From: Trema orientale
Taxonomy: Eukaryota > Streptophyta > Magnoliopsida > Rosales > Cannabaceae
Direction of reading: 5' to 3'
Assembly: GCA_002914845.1 (NCBI GenBank)
Contig: JXTC01000063.1
Location: forward strand, 242,153 to 306,152
DNA: 64,000 nt
Every line of letters begins with the position of its first letter. Position 1 is the first letter of the stretch. The position numbers were made by a program, and so were the translations under genes. Below are positions 56,384 through 64,000 of the stretch, one piece after another. The notes beneath the pieces were generated by a model, which worked only from the letters and a program-made list of their open reading frames with translations, had not been told where the DNA came from and did not search any database.

Positions 56384-56720
56384 CACTCAAACTCCAGTAC
56401 TACATCTTGGACGGTGATACCAAGCTAGTTATCCAAGGGATTCCGGATAAAAAGGAGCACTGTCTCTGAGAAATCTCAAACCTCATCCACGACTGCAAGA
56501 CTCTACTTAACTCCTTCCCTACCTGGTCTGCAGCCGCTGTCCCTAGATTATCTTACTGTTTGGCTTAAAAGTTGGCACAATGGGCCCTTTACTCCTTTAA
56601 CTTTATTCGCTTAGATGTTAACCCTATTCCTAATGATGTAATTTCTGATAGTTACTATTGGTCTTCAAGCTGCTGCATTGTCCTAGGTTGAGCCTTGGAA
56701 CATTCCTTTTGTATTTTGTT
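56384..56720 (+). pseudogene. RNase H-like gene remnant, right part
   Basis: LKLQYYILDGDTKLVIQGI continues the domain (family pattern: EGDSKLVI.A). A TGA follows after EHCL. ISNLIHDCKTLL, PRLSYCLA, KLAQWALYSFN and a terminal Asp-rich stretch match the HxxRxxNxxAHxLAxxA end of the family only loosely. Continues the left part across the solo LTR. Confidence 0.75.
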
Positions 56721-58786
56721 CAGTTTAATATATCATCTTCCATTACCAGATTAAAAAAAAAAATAGATGTCTATTCATTTTTATTTTATAATTCACACTT
56801 TGCAAAAAAAGAAAGAATGAGACATTTTAATTTAGTTTCCATCTCTCAAAGCTCTCTTTTTGTCATTTCTAATAATTGTTTCGCCATAAGTTGATATACA
56901 AGTTATATCTTTCTTTCTTACTCCTTTTTTCTTGTTAATTTAGTATTTGATTTTGTCGGTCGAGTAGTTGTTTTATTGTCTTATATTGTTGTTTTGTCTT
57001 GAGTTGTTTTGTTTTTATACCTGAGAAATACAATAAATGTCTAATAGAAAACATCCATTCGAATTTGAGAAATTAAAAGAGAAAAAAAGAGAGAAAAATA
57101 GAGATTTTGATTCAATTACAAAAAGGAGATTTCAAAAAGTTTCTCACCATTAGTAAGAGGGAGGTGTAGAACTCAAGTAAAGAAATAATTGAAAAATCAA
57201 ATCTTAATAAAATAAGGGATAATGAAGTGATGCCAAAAAGCCCCACGGAAGATGATATTGATGAAACACATGAGTCTAATTTCTTCTTTTTTTATTTTTT
57301 TTTCAAAATGCAGTAAAATGTTAGTTGTTTTTAAAGTTATGAAGTTGTTAGAGATTTCCATTGTTTGTAAATTGGATACTTCTTGATTCTTGTATTAAAT
57401 GAATTTTGTCGAGTTTGCGAATAAAATATCAAAGCATTCTACCAAATTATTTATATATTTGAGTATTTCTAAGAAATGCCATTTTTTTAGAACAATTTAA
57501 AAAATGACTGTTTTTTACACCTATTTAATAAATGACCGTTTTATTTTTATTTTGATAAATAACCGTTTTTTAGTTGATCTACTTTCTATAAGTTAAATCA
57601 ATTTTTTATAAAGTAAATGAAATTTTTAAGAAATTATCAATTTTCAAAAAATAAATCAATTCATTTTGATATACTAAATATGAAAAACAGTCATTTTTTA
57701 AATAGTTTTCAAAATTCAGCTAGTTTTTAACAGTGTTTGAAAGATGACTATTTTGCAAACTATGATACAAAGTTTGGCCATTTTGCAAACTATGTATTTT
57801 TAAAAAGATCCTTTTTGTAGGATTCACCTAAAATCCTGAAAGTGCTTGAGCTGGCGGTGATTATATGAACAGGTATTACATTATATGACACTTATCCTAC
57901 TTGGAGAAATCTACGTGTATATTTATCGGAATTGATACCCTTGAAGAAGAACAAAAATTGGGAACTTTCCGAATGGCCGAAAACGCACAGTTCTGAAGTT
58001 TCGGAATGAGAATGACAGCGAAGCACATAACGTTGATCTAACTCAATTAGCTACTACTCTTTATGATCAAGAACAAGCTAATATTCCAAAAAAAATTACA
58101 TATAGTTTGTTCGTTGAGCTCATATTTTCTCCAATTATAATGAGTTTATGAAGAATATATCAGAATTATCGTGAAATGAGAATCTAACGTATGATACCAA
58201 ACTTGTGTTCGAAAATCACTTTCACAAGGTTATAATTGAAGTTAGACAATGGGATGGTGACACTGACATTACCATTTATATTTTGGGCGGTGGGAAAGAT
58301 GAGTGGCAGTGGCATATATTATATTCTATGACATGCGTATTTGTCATGTTTTGATCATACATTTCACATTGTCATCACAAATGAAAAGGCTAAGTTGTCC
58401 TCTTCTTACTCAGTTCCCACCACTCAAAGTGGTGCGGTGGTGGTCCCATTGTGTATAGTCCAGCTCCCCTAATTCCTCCCAGCAAAAAAAACTCCCCTAA
58501 TTCCCCTAATACAGTGATGTAATATATATATTTTCACTATTTCACGTATATATTATAAAAATACAAAAGGTAAGAAAATTTTTTTAAAAGAAAAAACAAA
58601 GAAATAAATTGGAGCCTAGTTGGGTGGACTTGCAATCTTGACCCCCATCACAAACATGGCCCAACCTTCTATCCTAAAGTTCCGTTTAATATGCGTCAGG
58701 CCTTGTTACCGAACATGTAGCACATTTAGGGGGAAAAAATACATGGGTAGGACTAACTTGGGCCAAAATGATTTTTTTGTGTGAAA
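56721..58786. other. Intergenic with one dispersed repeat
   Basis: No supported gene (the frame at 56658-56894 has no domain). 57460-57800 contains the dispersed repeat noted at 29100-29505. 57840-58450 shows nothing distinctive. Confidence 0.4.
57460..57800. repeat. Dispersed repeat, copy 2
   Basis: It shares with 29100-29505 the ordered words AAATCAATT, AAAATTCAG, TTTTTAACAGT, TTTGAAA, AACTATGAT and CCATTTTGCAAA. Alternating AAATGACCG/AAATAACCG words occur near 57515-57565. Confidence 0.6.
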
Positions 58787-59192
58787 ATTACACTTAATAC
58801 CCATTTTAAAAACTTATTTCAAAAATACCCGTTTTTAAAAACTTCTTTAAAAAATACCCATTTTTACGGTCCACATGTCATATGAAAAATATAAGTAGTC
58901 CACATTTATAATGTAAATTTTATCCATGAAGTACACATTTCATGTGTAAAATATGAACGGTACACATTTTAAAATGTATGCCAATTGAGTATAAATTTTA
59001 TTCGTGAAATATGGACCGCGGTATACATTTAATGCATGAAATATATACCGTAGTCTACATTTCATATGTAAAACAGTGGTGATCTACATTTCTCTAAAAA
59101 AAAGTATAAAAATGGGTATTTATGAAATAAAAATAAAAAAACGGGTATTTAAAAAAATATTATTTTAAAAAGGGTATTTATGAACTTTTCCC
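58787..59192. mobile_element. Foldback MITE with ATACCCATTTTT arms
   Basis: The left arm AATACCCATTTTAAAAAC and AAATACCCGTTTTTAAAAA is mirrored on the right by AACGGGTATTTAAAAAAAT and AAAGGGTATTTATGAAC. Between them lie 30-40-base subrepeats built on TACACATTTCATG/TGTAAAATATGAACGG. No coding potential; the target duplication is unclear. Confidence 0.7.
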
Positions 59193-59930
59193 TTTTTTTG
59201 TACATTTTTTTAAAAATGGCATTTTTAAGAATGTCAAGAACTTTTTGACCTATAGTCGAGAGTTTTTTGACCATGAAAAATTTCTAAATAATACTTTTTT
59301 TATGGTCAAAAAGCGCTTGACTTACGGTGAAGATTTGTCACTCCTAAAAATGTTATTTAAAAAAAAAATACACAGAAAAACCATTTTAGCCCAAATTTGT
59401 CCTATCCATGTCATTTCCTGTTCAGCGTATTGAGGTTCTTATTGAATATCAGCCTAAGTATTAAATTGGTTACTTCAGATAATTCGATTTCTTATTTCGA
59501 ATACTTTTGACAATTTAAGTTTTGAAGATTTGTTATCTCTAAAAGCTGTATTTTTCTAAATAAACTTTTGAAAGTTGTATTATTCTAAATAAAATTTGAG
59601 ATGTCTTCAATAAAAAAAAAAAAAAAAATGGAACATCCGGGACTTTTCACTTTTTTTAAATTATACCACGTAAAATCAAATTTCCTCCAATTTATTTCCC
59701 TAAGGATTCAAAGTCCAAGTGTAATAGATCACATTCACACCATATATAAAATTACGAAACTAAGCTATTGATTTTAGTTTTGTAAACAATTCTTTTATAC
59801 ATTAATATGACAATTACTAGATTAAGAAATTGAAGGAATATAACTTTTAGCTTGATGAGATTTTCTAGCATATTCTCAATCTTGAGGGAAGTCTCTACCT
59901 TACTTTGATAGTTTTCATGTTATTTTTTGG
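59193..59930. other. Intergenic with short inverted repeat
   Basis: TTTTTTGACCATGAAAAA (59262 on) faces TTTTTTATGGTCAAAAAG (59296 on), a hairpin within a decayed element. The frame at 59245-59433 is not supported. An A run lies at about 59612-59627. Confidence 0.45.
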
Positions 59931-60330
59931 CTTTTATTCTTGTTTTTGTGTTCGGTAGGAATTTTGAAGGAAAGGGAACGAAAAATAGTTGAAATGGGAC
60001 AAAAACGAGCCAAATCGATGGAAGTTAAAAACTTCAGCTATATAGGCCAGCATAGCAATGCTGAACCGCTAGCACTACGACACCGGCCCTTGTGCAAACT
60101 AAGAACAGGCAATAGAATCTAGCCGCCTAGTGATAGGTGTCAATTTACACGTATATAGTGATGACTCTTCTGTACTACTTTATTAGTTTTTGTGTTTTCC
60201 TAAGCTAATTAGTATTGTTTTTATATTTCTAGGTTTTTTGGAGACGAAGGAAATGCAAAAGAGCTGAAATTAGACTGAAACAAGCTAAAAGTCAAAGTGT
60301 TGAGTTGAAACGTGGTAAAAATCTCAAAAC
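59931..60330 (+). mobile_element. Retroelement leader/LTR-like remnant
   Basis: GGAAAGGGAACGAAAAATAG and GGGACAAAAACGAGCCAAA are echoed about 270 bases later by GGAGACGAAGGAAATGCAAA and GACTGAAACAAGCTAAAAG. This purine-rich style is seen in plant Ty3-type LTR ends. No boundaries or genes. The frame at 59940-60122 has no recognisable domain. Confidence 0.35.
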
Positions 60331-62267
60331 ATGTAACACCTTCTGCCTTATGTATATAACTATATAGGTCAAACTAGGAAGTATTATTCTTTTATAAATC
60401 ATAACTTTAGTTTTATTTTAAAAAAAAATGGGCCATTTTAAACTTTTCAAACTCTAAAATAAAAGAAACTGTGTGGTATTATTTTCTGAAAGTGTCTTTA
60501 TAAAATGTACAACTAAAAGATCTTTATCTGTTTATCTTGCCATCAACAATAATATTTACAACATATTAAAATATCGAAATACAAAGAAAATATCGCCCAC
60601 AAGTCAAGCTAGTCTACATTTATATGATTATGGGGATTAGAAAGCGTGCTAGCCAACCAGCAACTCTATACATCATATGTCTCTTCACCTGCATCACAGG
60701 AACTAAATAAGCTAATGCTCAATAAGTAAAGATCATGCATGCTCGTGAACGTGTTTCATGTAAAAACTTTATTCAAATTCTCATTGTACTTTTTTTTTAT
60801 TAACTTTTCATTTTAATGCATTTTTCTTAGAAATCATGCAAATTATACCCACCTAATGCAGACTGACTAGGTAATGCACCTAATAAATCTCATAATACAA
60901 TGCTCAGTCCCAGTAGTCGGTAAGCCATGACCACCTACGCTGTACTTAAAATATATCTCGTAAAATAAGTATAATAGTACTACTTTAAATCTAATGCATG
61001 GAAACCTTCACTTCTCTTAAAATCATGCTTAAATGATCATGCCATGCTTATGTCTTTTATGAACTTACATCAACTATAGGAATAATACACATAAACATGC
61101 AGGAAAACATCTTGTATTTACTAGCGTCTTTGTGATGCAGTTAAAATAAATCTTAATTTACCTTGTATCTGACAGAAATGATAGTGAAAAGGGTCAGTAT
61201 CCTCTGTGGCAAGGTATGTAGAAGACCTGATATGAATTTCATTATTAAAATGATCATTACAACATAAAATACTTAAAAGAAAACAACGACAAGACTGAAA
61301 TCAAAACTTTGATTAAATCACGATACCTAATTACAAAATGAATCGAAAGCATACAAGTGATATGAGGTACGTAGTAGCTAATAACTAGCATTAAAAACTG
61401 ATTAAAATCATCAAAACATGAATGCTGGTTCTTTGGTACAAAAATGATCCAAAATGACATATACTTTCGTAAAAACTAGTCCATTTGCTTCTAAATGGTA
61501 CTATTTGGTTTTAAAAATATTTGGACAGTACTTCGCTTATTTTTAGGGTATTTTCACATCTTTTAAATCATGGTTTAAGACCTGCAACAAAAATTGACAA
61601 GCCAATTCCTACATATACACATCAAAGATGATCGTTTAGAGCAACCTAATTGCACCTGAATTCCTTTTGATTTAGACAAAGTTTAAACCCATCTTTATAC
61701 TTGTATATCATTACAACCAGCAAGTAAATAGATGTAATATATATAAAAGGATCAATGTCTTATACATTCCAAGTAAAGAAATCAAATTACAAGTATAGAC
61801 AACTTATTCTAACAGTGAAAATACTTGAATCCACAAATAGTAAATTTTGGGGCCGACAATTAATATGCTATAAATGAGTCCTAGAAATTGAATTAACGCT
61901 ATTTGACATGTTAAACGCACAGTGAATTCGGCTCTAAAAGGATGAAAATATATTTTTTCCGAAAAACTATCATTTGACCAAGTTACCAACAAACATGATT
62001 TTAATGCATATATACATAGTATTGCATTCATAAATATATTCTTTATTCTTTTAGCATACCAAGCTCTTTTTCTCTTTGAGGATACTGAGCCTTTATACTG
62101 CATGAGAGCACCTCAACAAACATTAGTACAATAATACAAATCGAAAGTATTTAACAATTAGAATGAGCAATTTATCATAAAATTGATACTAGTTACTTGA
62201 TATATCTATTATGCAATATGAACATGTTTATTATTGGCTTATTATGCATGTGAGAATCTTGGGCATC
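60331..62267. other. Intergenic
   Basis: About 1.9 kb of AT-rich sequence. The minus-strand frames at 61257-61460 and 61804-62103 have no recognisable domains. No RNA genes seen. Confidence 0.4.
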
Positions 62268-62268
62268 A

Positions 62269-62940
62269 CAAAACCGGGTTGAAAAGTGATACTTTTGCAA
62301 AACCCAAGAAACCCTACCAGAAAGTTAGTGCCTATGCATAAGAACTCGAGAATCTTGGTGCCAGGAATCGAGAAAAAGGTTGTATTTCATCAACTTAAGG
62401 TGTTTTGATTCTGTAGGATTCTGAATTTGTGCAAGACTCAACTTAATGATCCTCTAGACCTATATCTCAATAAATAGGACCCTTTATATCAATTGGAAAC
62501 ATGCCTAGAACACTTTAGACTCACAAAAACACATTGGTTTGAAGACTTAGAATTAGAGAGAGAGAAAGTAGGAGATCCTTGGAGCTATAACCACCATATC
62601 TATTTTGAGCTGAAAAGTGAAAAATCTCAAAACCGGGCTAAAAAATGGTATTTTTGCAAAAATCGAAAAACCTACAAGGGGGTTAATGCCTAGGTGCAAG
62701 AACTCAGGAGGCTATGTGCCAAAAATCGATAAAAAAGATCATTTTTAACCAAATGCCCCAGAACTCTAAATTTGTGCGGGACTTAACCTAATTACCCTCC
62801 AGACCTATTTGTCTATAAATAGAATCCTTTACACTAGTTGGGAACATGCCTAGAATAGCTTAGACTCATATAAACACATTGGAGACCGAGAATTAGAGAG
62901 AGAGGGAGGAGGAGATCCTTGGAGCTATAGCCACCATCTC
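62269..62940 (+). repeat. Duplicated LTR-like promoter block, period 359 bp
   Basis: CAAAACCGGG opens both units (62269 and 62628). Both contain TTAGTGCCTA or TTAATGCCTA, AAGAACTC, GGAAACATGCCTAGAA or GGGAACATGCCTAGAA, a CATTGG word, GAATTAGAGAGAGAG and GAGATCCTTGGAGCTATA. The second unit keeps CTATAAATAG (about 62812); the first has CAATAAATAG at the same place. Downstream T-rich sequence looks like U5/leader. The layout suggests U3-R of an Athila-like LTR. Confidence 0.8.
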
Positions 62941-63480
62941 TATTCATTCTTTCCCTTTTCTTTGGTTTTCTTTGTTTTTTGATTCTAGTACGATGGATTT
63001 ATTGTTCATTCTTATATACTTGCTAGGTAAGGCTCTAAGTTAGGTTAATGGTGATTTCAAAGCCCTAAACATGATCGTAGTTTGATTGTCTATTCTATAC
63101 TATTGATTATTTATTAAAAGTTATTATTGTTTTTCTACATTTATTTGCTTCAAGAATGATATCTTGATTTGTTTAGGAGGTCTACTAGATAAATATGATA
63201 TGATTCTAATGCTAGGATTTAAATTATGCATTGTTATATTTGAATCCATTCGTAGCAAAACTACAATTGATATAATCGTTCGATTTATTAATTATAATGA
63301 GAAACATACGTAGGTTAGGAATCTATATTTATATGATTATGATCTAGATCAATCTCACTTTCTTTTTTTAATACTTCGATTAGGTAATTCTATAGCATTT
63401 TCTTATGTAATCTAATAGGAAAAAACTGTGTATGGCATTTGTCTATCTAATAAAAGAGCTGTGTGAAGAGAATAGAAATT
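62941..63480. other. LTR/leader-like T-rich stretch
   Basis: TTTCTTTGGTTTTCTTTG and scattered AT-rich sequence follow the promoter block. No gene recognised. Confidence 0.35.
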
Positions 63481-63700
63481 AAATCTCATTAACTTGATAT
63501 ATACGTACATAATATACAATATATACACTAGAATTACAAACAAAAATAAAGGCTACAAATAAGGAAGAATATAAATCAAAAAATCCTATCCTATCAATCA
63601 AATTACAAAGTAAATGATGAATCCTAGCATATCAATCAGGTTATATACAAGATAATTAAATCACCATAAGTTTAGGAAGAGCTAGTTGGTGGAGACTTTG
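63481..63700 (-). mobile_element. Probable start of a copia 3' LTR (minus)
   Basis: This AT-rich sequence lies downstream (minus sense) of the RNase H end and polypurine tract. It is expected to be U3 of a 3' LTR. The exact LTR start (TG) is not certain. Confidence 0.45.
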
Positions 63701-63702
63701 TT

Positions 63703-64000
63703 TCAATATGCCCCCTCAAGATAGGGTTTGGTAAAACAATAATGTTGTAAAACACTAATCTTGATACGTTGTTGCTGAAGACGTTGACTAGACATAGGCT
63801 TTGTTAAAACATCAGTGAGTTGGTCGGTGGAGGAGACATGTGAAACGCGAAGAACACCATCTTGCATATAATTGCGAGAAGTGAAAATCAACTGTAAATG
63901 CTTCATTCGAGAATGAAAGATAAGATTGGCACATAGATATGTCGCCTCTACGTTATCACAATAAATAGGCAGTGGATAAGTGATAGAGATTCCTAATTCA
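63703..64000 (-). pseudogene. Copia RNase H C-terminus, running off the right edge
   Basis: On the minus strand from the window edge: ELGISITYPLPIYCDNVEAT, then HSRMKHLQLIFTSRNYMQDG, VLRVSHVSSTDQLTDVLTKP and MSSQRLQQQRIK. These are the CDN, H..R.KH, ST.Q..D..TKP motifs of copia RNase H. A polypurine stretch (CTTGAGGGGGCAT on the minus strand, 63708-63720) overlaps the end of the frame. This copia lineage differs from the one at 43-46 kb. The part in view is open, so it may be intact beyond the edge. Confidence 0.88.

Noticed and set aside
1..64000. tRNA, rRNA or snRNA genes
   Set aside because: Scanning by eye found no cloverleaf with proper A/B boxes or rRNA motif; tRNA-like matches were only primer-binding sites. 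A dedicated tRNA or covariance-model scan would be needed to exclude them.

Overview
This window looks like AT-rich, repeat-dominated nuclear DNA from a flowering plant, probably a eudicot. I cannot name the species. The evidence is GT-AG introns, Ty1/copia pol genes, Helitron-type helicase and RPA genes, MULE, hAT and PIF/Harbinger-like miniature elements, solo LTRs, and two or three host-type genes. Nothing bacterial, organellar or CRISPR-like was seen. Almost all long open frames are transposon remains or chance frames.

Layout. About 0.1-5.0 kb is a decayed Helitron: a PIF1-like helicase followed by a spliced RPA/OB-fold gene. 5.3-6.8 kb looks like an LTR or promoter region with a diverged internal duplication. 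7.4-10.05 kb is strikingly A-rich on the + strand and holds tandem duplications and one of two near-identical foldback MITEs (8991-9162; the other is at 10267-10437). 10.87-12.31 kb is a small host-type gene with a TATA-like box, a TGGGCC-type element, a telo-box, a 5'UTR intron and two coding exons; I do not recognise the product. 13.43-15.06 kb and 17.58-18.95 kb are two arrays of the palindrome GTTTACTAGTAAAC in opposite orientations, around a 2.5-kb spacer, with a weaker third array at 19.48-19.70 kb. A frameshifted exon resembling the SET-domain gene ATXR2 lies at 21.2-21.5 kb.

22.2-28.6 kb is a nest of old copia sequence with LTR insertions and MITEs. 31.0-31.6 kb (minus strand) is an apparently intact three-exon gene for a secreted PSY-like peptide precursor. 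32.7-46.2 kb is dominated by one copia family with 506/507-bp LTRs, cut into differently oriented pieces and interrupted by 1.6-1.8-kb solo LTRs. 46.4-50.2 kb carries hAT-type nonautonomous elements. 50.6-54.25 kb is another copia copy of the same family in + orientation, with an expanded hairpin array in its leader. 54.3-56.7 kb is an RNase H-like gene remnant split by a 1.6-kb solo LTR. 57-64 kb is mostly intergenic, with foldback MITEs, a duplicated LTR-like promoter block, and a copia RNase H end running off the right edge.

The most unusual feature is the pair of inverted palindrome arrays. They have a roughly 190-bp higher-order period and centre variants that keep the dyad symmetry, so they look like arrayed binding sites of a dimeric protein, perhaps a transposon-encoded one. 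The strongest functional host gene is the PSY-like peptide precursor.
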